Assembly: GCF_002286735.1 (NCBI RefSeq)
Contig: NZ_NRTA01000015.1
Span: forward strand, 34,906-98,905
From: Leptolyngbya sp. BC1307
Lineage (GTDB): Bacteria; Cyanobacteriota; Cyanobacteriia; Phormidesmidales; Phormidesmidaceae
Length of the DNA stretch: 64,000 nt
Direction of reading: 5' to 3'
Each line of letters opens with the position of its first letter. The first letter of the stretch is position 1. Below are positions 15,668-25,088 of the stretch, piece after piece. Below the pieces are notes generated by a model. It saw only the letters and a list, made by a program, of their open reading frames with translations, did not search any database and was not told the DNA's origin. The position numbers and the translations under genes were made by a program.

Positions 15668-18004
15668 TTATCCAAATCGACTGTCCGCAGCAGTTATCCG
15701 CTTAAGATTTAAGACATCAGACATCTTACGAATTTGGGCAAAGGTCTTATTCAGGTGGTCATGGTCAAGAATATCAATACCCAAATCAATTTCAGCAATC
15801 TGATTGGGGTGAGTCTTGACGCCAGCATTATTCACGTTAATTTTGAGATCTGAGAGGCGAGTCAAAATATCTTTTAGCACCCCTACCCGGTCAATCACTT
15901 CTACTCTCAGCTGAACCGGATAGGTCTCTGCCTGACCCTTGGCCGTGTCAGGCTCATTCCACCGCAGCGGAATTAGCCGTTCTCCCGGAATGTTTTCTAC
16001 ATTGGTACATTCTTGCAAGTGCACAGCAATCCCTCTACCGCCCGTAGAAACAACGCCCAAAATTGATTCGCCTGGCAGCGGATGACAGCAGCCAGCAATG
16101 TAGTGCAATAGCCCCTCTAACCCAGCAATTGGCGCGTGATCGTACTTTTGCTTGCGGTTAGAGATCGCCTTGCTAGCAGGCAGCTCATCTTCTAGCGTGG
16201 CAGCTTCTGGCTGAATCGGCTGGGTTTCTTTGACCGCCTCTTGCAGCCGGTTAACCACGGCATTGAGCGTGACCTCGCCGTAGCCTAGCCCGGCTAGTAG
16301 GTCATTGACCGAAGCATAATTGCAGCGCTCAGCAGTCGCCTGAGCTGGGGCAGACTTGAGCAGCGCGTCAAGCCCGCCTTTACCCATGACTTTTTCAAGC
16401 ATTTCGTGACCGCGCACCCTGTTTTCGTCGTGGTGAAAGTTTTTATACCACTGGCGAATGCGGTTGCGAGCGCCCGTACTGACGACAAAATTGAGCCAGT
16501 CAAGGCTGGGATGGCTGTTTTTCTGAGTGATGATTTCAACGATGTCGCCGTTGTGCAGCTCGGTATTTAGCGGTACGATTCGACCGCTAACCTTAGCGCC
16601 CGCGCAGCGGTTGCCCACCTCGGTATGGATACGATAGGCAAAGTCTACGGGCGTTGCGCTCCGGCTAAGCGGAATCACATCGCCTCGGGGAGTAAAAGCA
16701 TAAACCTCTTCGTCAAAGAGATTGTTTTTGACGCCAGAGAGGTATTCTTGAGCGTCTTTGAGTTCGTTTTGCCAGTCTAAGAGCTGCCGTAGCCAGGTAA
16801 ATTTTTCGTCGTTGCCGCTGATGGCGGTGTGGCTGTTGCCCACCTCCTTATATTTCCAGTGAGCGGCGATGCCATATTCAGCGATGTGATGCATCTCAAC
16901 GGTACGAATCTGCACTTCGATGGGACGACCGTGGGGGCCCATGATCACGGTATGCAAAGACTGATAGCGGTTGGGTTTGGGCAAGCCGATGTAGTCTTTA
17001 AAGCGGCCAGGAATCGGGCGAAACAGATCGTGAACGACAGCTAAGGCGCGATAGCACTCATCTTTGGTATTGACAATCAACCGAATGGCGGCGATGTCAT
17101 AAATGTCGCTAAATTCTTTTTGCTGCCGCTGCATTTTGCGATAAATGCTGTAGAGGTGCTTCGGGCGGCTGCTGACATCTTCACAGCGGATGCCTAATTC
17201 GCTGATGCCCGCCTGTAATGTGGAGCCTACTTGCTCTAGCCGGACCTCGCGGTCAGTACGCTTTTCGACGATTAGCTGCTTAAGTTGGCTGTAGGCTTCG
17301 GGTTCGAGGTGTTTGAAACAGAGATCTTCTAGCTCCCACTTAAACCGACCGATACCCAGACGGTTAGCCAAAGGTGCAAAAATCTCCAGAGTTTCGCGGG
17401 CAATGCGGATCTGTTTGTTGGCTGGTAAATGCTCTAATGTGCGCATGTTGTGCAGCCGGTCGGCGAGCTTAACGACAATCACGCGGATATCTTTAGCCAT
17501 GGCCAAAAACATGCGACGAAAGTTTTCGGCCTGCTGCTCGGTTTTGCTATCAAAGTTAAATTTGGAAAGCTTGGTAACGCCTTCTACCAGATGGCGCACC
17601 TCCTGGCCAAAGACCGCTTCGATCTCATCGGCGGTAACTGCCGTATCTTCGACCACATCGTGCAAAAACCCAGCGGCGATCATGGCGCCATCTCCCCCCA
17701 GACTGCGCAGTAGGCCCGCAACTGCGACCGGATGGGCAATGTAGGGGTCGCCCGAAGCCCGCTTTTGGCCCTTATGGAGCTGATAGGCAAATTCAAAAGC
17801 CCGACAGACTAGCTGGTTGCCATCGATAGGTAGCTCTGCGGTAAGTGCGTCGTCGTCTGCTGTATCCGCTGGCGCTTCTGCTGTGTCCGCTGGCGCTTCT
17901 GCTGCCTCAGGTACATCAGCTCTTGTCTGCTGCTCTATCAGGCAGGAGGACAGCCAGTCGGGTAGCGAACAATCTTGAGGAAGGGCAAGGGCTGTTGCGG
18001 TCAT
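15668..18004 (-). CDS. rel: Bifunctional (p)ppGpp synthetase/hydrolase
   Basis: The stringent-response enzyme. HD hydrolase domain (about residues 70-210) with HPVAVAGLL, GFLHDVVEDT and LADRLHNMRTL; synthetase domain (about 250-390) with IYDIAAIRLIV, RFKDYIGLPKPNRYQSLHT and VEIQIRT; TGS domain (about 430-490, VYAFTPRGDVIPLS); zinc-finger/helical region (IAGCCHPLPGE); ACT domain at the end. Both catalytic halves look intact, as expected for the single long Rel of cyanobacteria. The ATG at 18004 is preferred over a TTG three codons upstream. The N-terminus carries a duplicated EAPADTA, encoded by two copies of a 21-base unit. Confidence 0.96.
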   Translation of the reverse strand: MTATALALPQDCSLPDWLSSCLIEQQTRADVPEAAEAPADTAEAPADTADDDALTAELPIDGNQLVCRAFEFAYQLHKGQKRASGDPYIAHPVAVAGLLRSLGGDGAMIAAGFLHDVVEDTAVTADEIEAVFGQEVRHLVEGVTKLSKFNFDSKTEQQAENFRRMFLAMAKDIRVIVVKLADRLHNMRTLEHLPANKQIRIARETLEIFAPLANRLGIGRFKWELEDLCFKHLEPEAYSQLKQLIVEKRTDREVRLEQVGSTLQAGISELGIRCEDVSSRPKHLYSIYRKMQRQQKEFSDIYDIAAIRLIVNTKDECYRALAVVHDLFRPIPGRFKDYIGLPKPNRYQSLHTVIMGPHGRPIEVQIRTVEMHHIAEYGIAAHWKYKEVGNSHTAISGNDEKFTWLRQLLDWQNELKDAQEYLSGVKNNLFDEEVYAFTPRGDVIPLSRSATPVDFAYRIHTEVGNRCAGAKVSGRIVPLNTELHNGDIVEIITQKNSHPSLDWLNFVVSTGARNRIRQWYKNFHHDENRVRGHEMLEKVMGKGGLDALLKSAPAQATAERCNYASVNDLLAGLGYGEVTLNAVVNRLQEAVKETQPIQPEAATLEDELPASKAISNRKQKYDHAPIAGLEGLLHYIAGCCHPLPGESILGVVSTGGRGIAVHLQECTNVENIPGERLIPLRWNEPDTAKGQAETYPVQLRVEVIDRVGVLKDILTRLSDLKINVNNAGVKTHPNQIAEIDLGIDILDHDHLNKTFAQIRKMSDVLNLKRITAADSRFG
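17862..17903. repeat. 21-base tandem duplication in rel
   Basis: Two near-identical 21-base units (17862-17882 and 17883-17903, one mismatch) encode the repeated EAPADTA near the Rel N-terminus. The unit is a multiple of three, so the frame is kept. Confidence 0.85.
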
Positions 18005-18350
18005 GGCTGGCAATCTCTTATCAGGCGAAGGTGTACTCAGAAGGATAAAGAAAAACTATATAGGGATCAGATCAATCAAGGTTAGATAACATTAAATGAA
18101 GCAAAAATTAAAATACGCTCAGATAAAAATAAGACTGAAAATACAAAGCTGCTCTCCCGGTGTGGTCAGGAGAAGGATAAAGGTGACTATAGAGATCTGA
18201 ACACCGAGTTTCGGTGGTAAGTGGCTGAGCCGTTAAAGCAACTGCTTAGACTCATCTGCAACCCATCGTTTTGCAGGTGCCCAAAGGCTTTAGTAGTACG
18301 CTTGAAGAAGCGGTGATATCCCTTGGGAGATATAAAAGTGCTATTGAGCA
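18005..18350. other. Divergent intergenic region, AT-rich
   Basis: A 346-base region between rel and the PatD-like gene, clearly AT-rich in its middle (about 18050-18150). A hairpin CACCGA-GTT-TCGGTG is at 18202-18216. Promoters for both flanking genes are expected here, but I cannot fix their positions. Confidence 0.45.
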
Positions 18351-18812
18351 ATGATAAACAAAACTGACCCTTTTCGAGAAGATGTTGAGGAGATTGGTCA
18401 GAAAATTGAGCTTTTGGGAGACTTCGAGTCGATGCCGTCAGCACCTTCAGTCAGCCATGTATGTGACCAGGTGAAAGCGCTGGTACGTTTGCTGAGTGAG
18501 CTATCGGTTAGCTTAGCCGCTGATCCACTGGATGCCCATGCCATTCAGCAGCAGCAGTTTCAGTTGCAAAGACAGTTTCAGGACATACTAGCGACCGTTG
18601 CCAGCGCTGACATCGACCCGGCGGTAGAGCAGCAGCTACGCCCCCATCAGACTGAGGCGCACAGGCGGTTGCGCCTGCTGGGGATCGAGGCGATGCGACT
18701 GCGCACAGCCAAACAGCCAGCTACTTTAGAACGGCAGCGATCGCAGCTCCAAATCCATCTGAGCGAGCTACAAAAATTCGTGCAGGCTATGGCTGATCAA
18801 GTTTGTACCTGA
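18351..18812 (+). CDS. PatD-like protein (heterocyst frequency control family)
   Basis: A 153-residue, mostly helical protein. The part from about residue 85 (DIDPAVEQQLRPHQTE, HRRLRLLGIEAMRLRTAKQPAT) resembles what I remember of PatD, a cyanobacterial family whose Anabaena member limits heterocyst frequency and is reported to interact with FtsZ. The N-terminal ~35 residues are variable and acidic. In a strain without heterocysts its job would be something else, possibly linked to cell division. The assignment rests on memory of the family pattern and is not certain. The ATG has only a weak GAG-type ribosome binding site. Confidence 0.55.
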   Translation: MINKTDPFREDVEEIGQKIELLGDFESMPSAPSVSHVCDQVKALVRLLSELSVSLAADPLDAHAIQQQQFQLQRQFQDILATVASADIDPAVEQQLRPHQTEAHRRLRLLGIEAMRLRTAKQPATLERQRSQLQIHLSELQKFVQAMADQVCT

Positions 18813-18929
18813 CGCTCTGCACTTAAATCGGTGGCCAATAACGGCTGAGACGAGTTTATAGTAGGCTGCAAAAGATGCATTTGATTTTTTGAGTGCATGC
18901 TGTCAGCAATCCTGATTCGGGAGGCTTTT

Positions 18930-19496
18930 GTGCGCTGCCCCAAAGAAACGACATCTGAACTGGTCGCCGAGCAGTTGACTGCAGATCTACCCGTGAAGCG
19001 CTGTCCTAGCTGCAAAGGGAACTGGGTCGCCGCTCACGATTATCAGCACTGGCAGTCGCTCCATGCCGGTTTAGAAGTGATCCCCGATAAAGTTTTGCCG
19101 CTTACCTTAGAGAGCGATTTTGAACCGGCTCTTTTAGATAGTAAGGCTGGCCTCTGCCCGGAATGTGGCACTTACATGAAGCGATCGCGTCTGACGCTTA
19201 AACAGGCCGCTTTCTACATTGAGCGCTGCCCGCTGTGTGAGGGTTTCTGGTGCGACCAGGGCGAATGGCAGGTGCTCGAAGCGCTGGGCTTACATGTGCA
19301 AATTCCGATTGTGTTCAAGCCTGACTGGCAAGCGCAGGTGAGAGCGCTCGAACAAACAGAACGTCAGCGCCTGGTGATGATTGACAAACTTGGCCCCGAG
19401 CTAGCAGGTCGGGTATTTGAGCTAGCTGATGTACTCAAAGGCCATCCTCAAGGTGACATCGGCGTGGCCTATTTGATGCGAAAATTTGAGAAGTAA
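18930..19496 (+). CDS. Zinc-ribbon (TFIIB-type) protein with two ribbons, the first incomplete
   Basis: A protein of about 188 residues with two zf-TFIIB-type ribbons. The first has CPKE ... RCPSCKGNW, so its first knuckle lacks the second cysteine. The second, CPECGTYM ... RCPLCEGFWCDQGEW, is complete. A helical C-terminal third follows. The function is unknown; such proteins are often called YdcC- or zinc-ribbon-like and may bind nucleic acid or protein. An ATG at 18897 is in frame, but the GTG at 18930 has GGGAGG five bases ahead and starts directly before the first CP motif, so I choose it. Confidence 0.75.
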   Translation: MRCPKETTSELVAEQLTADLPVKRCPSCKGNWVAAHDYQHWQSLHAGLEVIPDKVLPLTLESDFEPALLDSKAGLCPECGTYMKRSRLTLKQAAFYIERCPLCEGFWCDQGEWQVLEALGLHVQIPIVFKPDWQAQVRALEQTERQRLVMIDKLGPELAGRVFELADVLKGHPQGDIGVAYLMRKFEK

Positions 19497-19543
19497 AGGC
19501 ACCGCAGCGCCGCTATCCTGCTGACTCCGAGCGACTATTTAAT

Positions 19544-21223
19544 ATGGCCGATTTCCCCCTTCCCCCAGATAGCACGTCAGTTGCCTCATCTTCTCCGTCG
19601 CTCTTTGCGGTAGAAAATTTTCGGGTGTCTTATCCGGGTCACTCGGCCTGGGCGGTGGACGGCGTGTCTCTATCTCTGCAGCCGGGTGAAAGGCTGGGAT
19701 TGGTAGGAGAGTCGGGCTGCGGCAAAAGCACCTTAGGAAGAGCGGCGATGCGACTGCTGCCCCCAACGACTCGGATTGAAGGGCAGGCTACCTTTGCGGG
19801 GCGCTCAATCTTGGAGTTTTCGCCTGCAGAGCTGCGGCACTTTCGCGGCGAGGCAGTTTCGCTGGTGTTTCAAGACCCGATGACCCGGCTAGATCCGCTG
19901 ATGACGATTGGGGATCACTGTGTAGAGACGCTGCTAGCGCATCAGCCTGAGCTAAGTAAAAAGGCGGCTAAAGAAAGAGCGATCGCCACTTTGGCCTCCG
20001 TCCAGATCCCGGCCAGCCGCTGGCATCAATATCCGCACGAATTCAGCGGTGGTATGCGACAGCGAGTAGCGATCGCCTTAGCGCTAGTGCTTGACCCGAA
20101 GCTAATTGTCGCTGATGAACCGACAACGAGCCTGGATGTGACCGTCTCAGCGCAGATTTTAGAGCAGCTGACCGAGCTTTGCGCAGCGCGGAATATGGGC
20201 CTGATTTTGATCTCTCACGATCTGGCTTTGGTGGGGGAGTATTGCGATCGCATTGCCGTCATGTATCAGGGTCGCCTCGTTGAAGTTGGGCCGACTCAAT
20301 CGGTGTTTTACAATCCGCAAGCTGACTACACGCGATCGCTGCTCCAGTCGGCTCATCAGCTCCAGTCAGCGGGCGCACAAAATTCGGCTACTTCGTTTAG
20401 CAATGAAGCCCCGCCCATTCTAAGCCTGCGAAATTTGACTAAGCACTACACCCTTGAGCAGGGCCTGCTCGGTCGCCTGCTGCGACAAGACCCGCCCGAG
20501 CCGATTAAGGCAGTAGATGGCATTTCGCTAGATCTTTACCCCGGTGAAATATTGGGCTTAGTGGGAGAGTCGGGCTGTGGTAAGAGCACGCTCTCACGGA
20601 CGCTGCTGCGAATTGTCGAGCCGACCGCCGGGGAGATTACCTTTCAAGGCATTGACTTTACCCGTCTGTCACGAAAGGATCTGCAGGCCAGGCGGCGCGA
20701 TGTTCAAATGATCTTTCAAGATCCTAACGCTTGCCTCAATCCGATGATGACGCTGGGCCGGGGCATTGCCGATCCGCTGCTGATCCACAAGCTGGCTACC
20801 CCTGCTGAGGCGGAAAAACAGGTTGTTGCCATGCTGGAACGGGTGGGGTTAACGCCTGTAGACGACTACTATCACCGATATCCGGGGGATATTTCGGGCG
20901 GACAGCAGCAGCGGGTGGCGATCGCCCGTGCCCTGATCACTCATCCGAAGCTAGTGATCTGCGATGAGCCGGTCAGTATGCTCGATGCCAGCGTGCAGGC
21001 CCAGGTTTTAGAGCTGATGCTTGATCTCAAAGATGAGCTGGACTTGACCTATCTATTCATTACGCATGACTTGTGGGTAGCGAAATATCTGTGCGATCGC
21101 ATCGCGGTAATGAGCGACGGCAAGATTGTCGAGACTGGCCCCACTGAGCAAATTTTTAGAGCCCCGGCCCACCCTTACACCAAAACTCTCTTGCAGGCTG
21201 CGCCGTTGCTGGCTAAGGCTTAA
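19544..21223 (+). CDS. Dipeptide/oligopeptide ABC transporter, fused double ATPase
   Basis: Two ABC ATPase domains of the DppD/DppF (OppD/OppF) type in one 559-residue chain, like E. coli YejF. Domain 1 (about residues 20-265): Walker [10 protein letters not shown], signature SGGMRQR, Walker [10 protein letters not shown]. Domain 2 (about 295-555): [25 protein letters not shown]. Each domain is followed by the peptide-transporter tail ([22 protein letters not shown]). Both halves look active. The partner permeases and substrate-binding protein are not in the window, so the substrate (peptides or nickel-type) is only inferred. Confidence 0.93.
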   Translation: MADFPLPPDSTSVASSSPSLFAVENFRVSYPGHSAWAVDGVSLSLQPGERLGLVGESGCGKSTLGRAAMRLLPPTTRIEGQATFAGRSILEFSPAELRHFRGEAVSLVFQDPMTRLDPLMTIGDHCVETLLAHQPELSKKAAKERAIATLASVQIPASRWHQYPHEFSGGMRQRVAIALALVLDPKLIVADEPTTSLDVTVSAQILEQLTELCAARNMGLILISHDLALVGEYCDRIAVMYQGRLVEVGPTQSVFYNPQADYTRSLLQSAHQLQSAGAQNSATSFSNEAPPILSLRNLTKHYTLEQGLLGRLLRQDPPEPIKAVDGISLDLYPGEILGLVGESGCGKSTLSRTLLRIVEPTAGEITFQGIDFTRLSRKDLQARRRDVQMIFQDPNACLNPMMTLGRGIADPLLIHKLATPAEAEKQVVAMLERVGLTPVDDYYHRYPGDISGGQQQRVAIARALITHPKLVICDEPVSMLDASVQAQVLELMLDLKDELDLTYLFITHDLWVAKYLCDRIAVMSDGKIVETGPTEQIFRAPAHPYTKTLLQAAPLLAKA

Positions 21224-21263
21224 ACATTGACAACATTGACCGAGCGATCCCAGGCAAGCGCTC

Positions 21264-21368
21264 TTGTTACGGAAATCACCCCATCGGACAGATCATTCCT
21301 GCCGACTGCCCTTGTTACGATACGGGTAACGAAAACGTAACAATACCTATCAGTCAGATAGGGTAACG
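21264..21368 (+). promoter_or_regulatory. Cluster of TTGTTACG / GGTAACG boxes upstream of ftsH
   Basis: TTGTTACG occurs at 21264-21271 and 21312-21319, and its exact reverse complement CGTAACAA at 21336-21343, giving an 8-base inverted repeat with a 16-base spacer. GGTAACG also recurs at 21325-21331 and 21362-21368, the last just before the ftsH ATG. The spacing suggests a bound regulator or mRNA structure controlling ftsH. The factor is unknown. Confidence 0.5.
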
Positions 21369-21370
21369 CT

Positions 21371-23269
21371 ATGCCAATTAAGGACAAAAAGCCGCAGCAG
21401 CGCCGCATCGCCAACTGGGTGTTTCTGGCAATTAGTGCGGTTCTGGTTCTCAGCACTTTTCTGCCGCCTGCCTTCGGTCAAGAGACTGACAAAGTGCCTT
21501 ACAGCACCTTTATTAGCCAGGTCAAAGACCAGCAGGTCACCAGCGCCACTGTTGGCGAAAAAAACATCCGCTATCAGCTAGAAGCTGGTGGCGCTGTCTA
21601 TGAGACCGCGCCCGTCTTCGATCTAAATTTGCCAACGCTGCTGCAGGACAACGACGTAGAATTTTCAGCGACGCCAGCTTCTGGCAACGCCTGGTTTGGG
21701 AGTCTGCTGAGCTGGGTGATCCCACCGCTGATCTTTGTGGGTGTGTGGCGCTTGTTCCTCGCTAGAGGCCAGGGCGGTGGCCAGGGCGGCGTCTTTTCGA
21801 TTGGGAAAAGCCGCGCCAAGGTGTATGTAGAAGACGAAGACACCAAGACGACCTTTACCGATGTTGCTGGCGTTGACGAAGCTAAGACCGAACTGGTCGA
21901 AATCGTTGACTTCTTGCAAAATTCCACGCGATTTACTGATCTGGGGGCGCGCATTCCTAAAGGGGTGCTGCTGGTTGGCCCACCGGGAACAGGTAAAACG
22001 CTGCTAGCTAAGGCCGTAGCCGGAGAGGCGGGCGTTCCCTTCTTTAGTATTTCAGGCTCCGAATTTATTGAGATGTTCGTCGGCGTGGGATCGTCTCGCG
22101 TGCGTGACCTGTTTGATCAGGCCAAAAAGCAAGCGCCCTGCATCATCTTTATTGACGAGCTAGATGCCATCGGTAAATCGCGTTCCTCAGGCGGCTTCTA
22201 TGGTGGCAATGACGAGCGCGAGCAAACCCTTAACCAGCTGCTGGCTGAGATGGATGGCTTTAATGCCAGCGAATCGACCATCATTGTACTGGCCGCGACT
22301 AACCGCCCCGAAACGCTTGATCCCGCCCTGCTGCGCCCGGGTCGCTTTGACCGACAGGTGCTGGTAGACCGGCCCGATCTCAAAGGCCGGGAGGCGATTT
22401 TGAATATTCACGCGACTGAGGTGAAACTCTCAGACGGGGTGGACTTGAAGGCGATCGCCACGCGCACCCCTGGCTTTGCCGGCGCAGATCTAGCCAACCT
22501 GGTCAACGAAGCCGCGCTCTTAGCCGCTCGCAATCACCGCGAATCGGTCGAGCAACAAGACTTTGCCGAGGCGATTGAGCGGGTCGTGGCTGGTTTAGAA
22601 AAGCGCAGCCGCGTGCTCAATGATAAAGAAAAGGAAATCGTTGCCTATCACGAGGTTGGTCATGCGCTGGTGGGTTCGGCCATGCCCGGCACTGACCAGG
22701 TCGAGAAAATCTCCATCGTGCCTCGGGGGATGGCAGCGCTGGGCTACACTCTGCAGCTGCCGACAGAAGATCGCTTCTTGCGGGATCAAGCTGAGCTGAA
22801 TGGGCAAATTGCTACCATGCTCGGCGGTCGCTCGGCTGAAGAAGTCGTGTTTGGATCGATTACCACAGGCGCTGCCAATGACTTGCAGCGCGCTACAGAT
22901 GTTGCTGAGCAAATGGTCACCAGCTACGGCATGAGCGAAGTGCTCGGGCCGCTGGCTTACGACCGCAGCAAGCAAAACAACTTCCTGGACAACGGCTCGG
23001 CTCCGAACGCTCGTCGCATCGTCAGTGATGAGACGGCCAAGGCGATTGATGAAGAAGTGAAAAGCATCGTAGAATCGGCCCATCAGCGAGCGCTCACCAT
23101 TTTGCGAGACAACCGCGATCTGCTAGAGGAGATTTCTCAGCTGCTGCTCGAAGAAGAGGTGATTGAAGGTCAGCGGCTGCGAGACATGCTCTCTAAAGTC
23201 GAGTTCAGTGAGCCCGATCAGTCTTCAGGGTCAGCAGACCACCTTAACCGGCAAGTCATAGAGGTTTAG
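21371..23269 (+). CDS. ftsH: ATP-dependent zinc metalloprotease FtsH
   Basis: A membrane-anchored AAA+ protease. There are two N-terminal membrane helices (about residues 15-35 and 115-132) around a lumenal/periplasmic domain, an AAA+ module with Walker A GPPGTGKT, pore loop FVGVGSSR, Walker [12 protein letters not shown] and arginine-finger region RPGRFDRQV, then the M41 protease with zinc motif HEVGH at about residue 430. The [15 protein letters not shown] segment is closer to cyanobacterial FtsH1/FtsH4 than to FtsH2/FtsH3, from memory of Synechocystis sequences. It probably works in thylakoid or plasma membrane quality control, including photosystem II repair. Length 632 is normal. Confidence 0.96.
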   Translation: MPIKDKKPQQRRIANWVFLAISAVLVLSTFLPPAFGQETDKVPYSTFISQVKDQQVTSATVGEKNIRYQLEAGGAVYETAPVFDLNLPTLLQDNDVEFSATPASGNAWFGSLLSWVIPPLIFVGVWRLFLARGQGGGQGGVFSIGKSRAKVYVEDEDTKTTFTDVAGVDEAKTELVEIVDFLQNSTRFTDLGARIPKGVLLVGPPGTGKTLLAKAVAGEAGVPFFSISGSEFIEMFVGVGSSRVRDLFDQAKKQAPCIIFIDELDAIGKSRSSGGFYGGNDEREQTLNQLLAEMDGFNASESTIIVLAATNRPETLDPALLRPGRFDRQVLVDRPDLKGREAILNIHATEVKLSDGVDLKAIATRTPGFAGADLANLVNEAALLAARNHRESVEQQDFAEAIERVVAGLEKRSRVLNDKEKEIVAYHEVGHALVGSAMPGTDQVEKISIVPRGMAALGYTLQLPTEDRFLRDQAELNGQIATMLGGRSAEEVVFGSITTGAANDLQRATDVAEQMVTSYGMSEVLGPLAYDRSKQNNFLDNGSAPNARRIVSDETAKAIDEEVKSIVESAHQRALTILRDNRDLLEEISQLLLEEEVIEGQRLRDMLSKVEFSEPDQSSGSADHLNRQVIEV

Positions 23270-23343
23270 GCAGCCTGTCAGCTCAGGTAGACAGTGAACA
23301 TTAGTTTGAGCATCTAAAAGCAAACGAGCAGTGGGTACCCTTG

Positions 23344-23364
23344 AGCGGTTTCCGCTGCTTTTTT
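23344..23364 (+). terminator. Rho-independent-type terminator after ftsH
   Basis: AGCGG-TTT-CCGCT forms a short stem at 23344-23356, followed within two bases by a run of six T. It lies 75 bases after the ftsH stop, on the same strand. Confidence 0.55.
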
Positions 23365-23544
23365 GCTGACGCCTTCTTCACTTAGCCTGTCCTCATTAAT
23401 TTGATTAATCTAATCATTAATTTTCTGCCTCAGCGTAAAAACTGTTTTATCATTTGGGGTAACAGTCGTCGGGCTAACTTGGGAAAAATCTCCAGTCAGC
23501 TCATCCACTTTGCGCCGTCCTCCTGGCGTATTCATGCTTTATCT

Positions 23545-24252
23545 ATGCCAAGCAAAAGAGCGATCGCTAAAGCGTTAACGGGTCGGGCTGTCCTTTGCCA
23601 GACCTCCTCTGACCGCCGCAGTTGCCTTAAAAGCCGCTCTCGGCGCAATGCTAAGTCTTCAAATGTTAAGTCTTCAAATGTTAAGTCTTCAAGCCTGAAG
23701 CTGTGGGCTGGGCTGCTCGTTTTAGCTTCCCCCTTTGCGGGCTTGGCCTATCTGCACTACCAGCAGCAGTTTCTACACCCCTCAGTAGCTTTAGTCCTGG
23801 GCGGTGCCCCTGAACGTGAGCAGTTTGCCGCTCAGTTTGCTAAGAGCCACCCTGATGTGGAGATTTGGGTGTCGTCGGGCAGCAATCCGGAATATGCGCA
23901 GTGGGTGTTTGACCAAGCGCGTATCCCAACTGAACAATGGCAGCTAGACTACCAGGCCGTTGACACGGTGACCAACTTTACTACGCTGGTAGATAAGCTC
24001 CAGGCCAGACAAATTGAGGAAGTTTATCTGATTACGTCTGACTATCACATGCGCCGCGCGAGCGTGGTGGCCCAAATCGTTTTAGGCAGTCGAGGGATTG
24101 GCTTTCAGCCCGTAGCCGTCACTACGGGGCATGGCCCTGAGCGGCCAGAAACCATACTTAAAGAAGTGCGAGATGGCGTGCGATCGCTGCTGTGGGTATT
24201 GACCGGCAAAACTGGCTCGGAGTGGAGACAGGCCCTCAGACATAAGCCTTGA
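23545..24252 (+). CDS. YdcF/DUF218-family membrane-anchored protein
   Basis: A protein of the SanA/YdcF (DUF218) group. From the ATG at 23545 it has a basic Ser/Arg/Lys-rich N-terminus, one membrane helix (about residues 52-70) and a soluble DUF218 domain: SVALVLGGAPER, WVSSGSNPEYA, DTVTNFTTLVDKL, VYLITSDYHMRRA. The family is linked to envelope processes, but its reaction is unknown. The frame is open back to a TTG at 23401; that extension looks like untranslated sequence. A 15-base unit repeats three times at 23653-23697 and gives KSSNVKSSNVKSSSL. Confidence 0.78.
   Translation: MPSKRAIAKALTGRAVLCQTSSDRRSCLKSRSRRNAKSSNVKSSNVKSSSLKLWAGLLVLASPFAGLAYLHYQQQFLHPSVALVLGGAPEREQFAAQFAKSHPDVEIWVSSGSNPEYAQWVFDQARIPTEQWQLDYQAVDTVTNFTTLVDKLQARQIEEVYLITSDYHMRRASVVAQIVLGSRGIGFQPVAVTTGHGPERPETILKEVRDGVRSLLWVLTGKTGSEWRQALRHKP
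23653..23697. repeat. 15-base tandem repeat, three copies, in the YdcF-type gene
   Basis: Two exact copies (23653-23667, 23668-23682) and one diverged copy (23683-23697) of a 15-base unit encode a repeated Lys-Ser-Ser-Asn-Val. The unit preserves the reading frame. Confidence 0.88.
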
Positions 24253-24283
24253 TACCACTAACTGAGAATTGCGACATTGAACC

Positions 24284-25018
24284 ATGACATCAGCTATTCA
24301 AGATTCTCCCTACACGCAGTCACAAATTCAGGTATGGCTGCGCGGACTGCTAACCGTTGCCTGGGCCGACGGTCAGTTTGATGACGCCGAGAAATCAATC
24401 ATCCACACGATGGTGGAATCTGAATTTGCCCCTGGCATTGACTTTGCTACCCTAGCGCCGATTGAACCGGCAGCCCTGGCTACCGAGCTGCGGCTAGACA
24501 GTGCAGCCGCTCAAAACTTCTTGCGCATGGCGGTAATGGTGGCTCTAGCCGACGGGGTTTACTCAGGCGCTGAGAGCGACCAGATTATGGCATTTGCCGC
24601 AGCTTTGAAGTTAGACCCGGCTGCTCTAGAGGCGCTGCAATCAACGCTCTATCAGCTAAAATCGTCTGCTTCTGAACTGACTGAGGCCAATGAGCAGTCT
24701 GCCTCTAACTCAGAAAGCGTGGCGACCAGTTCGCTGCATCCGCCCAAATCTGCGGCGGGCATCGATCCGCTCAAGCCCGCCCGCGCCTGGCTTGATCAGC
24801 TCAGTGTCGAAGATCCGCGTCTGGCTCGGTTTGTCTGTAAGCTGGTGCCTTCTCAGTGCCCATTTGAGCGGGATGTGACGCTGTTTAATCGCAAAGTCGT
24901 TCACATTCCCCCTATGTGCAAGATCAATCCGCTGTACGAACAGCTTGTAGGGCTGAGGTTTCGGGCCTTATCTTATCTGGCAGATGACTGTGGTGAAGAT
25001 GTCACTGCCTACATGTAA
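24284..25018 (+). CDS. TerB-like plus Mo-dependent nitrogenase C-terminal domain protein
   Basis: A 244-residue protein with two parts. Residues ~10-125 look like a TerB-type helical domain (LRGLLTVAWADGQFDDAEK and again MVALADGVYSGAE, a duplicated acidic motif that could bind metal). Residues ~160-244 form the domain named Mo-dependent nitrogenase C-terminal (WLDQLSVEDPRLARFVCKLVPSQCPFERD, IPPMCKINPLYEQL). Despite the name, most members occur in cyanobacteria without any tie to nitrogenase, and its function is unknown. The conserved cysteines (CKLVPSQCPFE, PPMCKINP) might bind metal. The linker is Ser/Glu-rich. Confidence 0.8.
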   Translation: MTSAIQDSPYTQSQIQVWLRGLLTVAWADGQFDDAEKSIIHTMVESEFAPGIDFATLAPIEPAALATELRLDSAAAQNFLRMAVMVALADGVYSGAESDQIMAFAAALKLDPAALEALQSTLYQLKSSASELTEANEQSASNSESVATSSLHPPKSAAGIDPLKPARAWLDQLSVEDPRLARFVCKLVPSQCPFERDVTLFNRKVVHIPPMCKINPLYEQLVGLRFRALSYLADDCGEDVTAYM

Positions 25019-25088
25019 GGTCTGAGAAGCAGGTGCCTGCGACGATAAAACCTTATGCTGCTCTAGCAGAGTTAAGAGAGCGCAACAG

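Noticed and set aside
17313..17744. 143-codon plus-strand frame inside rel
   Set aside because: Antisense to the well-conserved HD and synthetase domains of Rel.
24800..25018. Mo-nitrogenase C-terminal domain as evidence for nitrogen fixation
   Set aside because: The domain name is misleading; the domain is widespread in cyanobacteria without nitrogenase and no nif gene is present.
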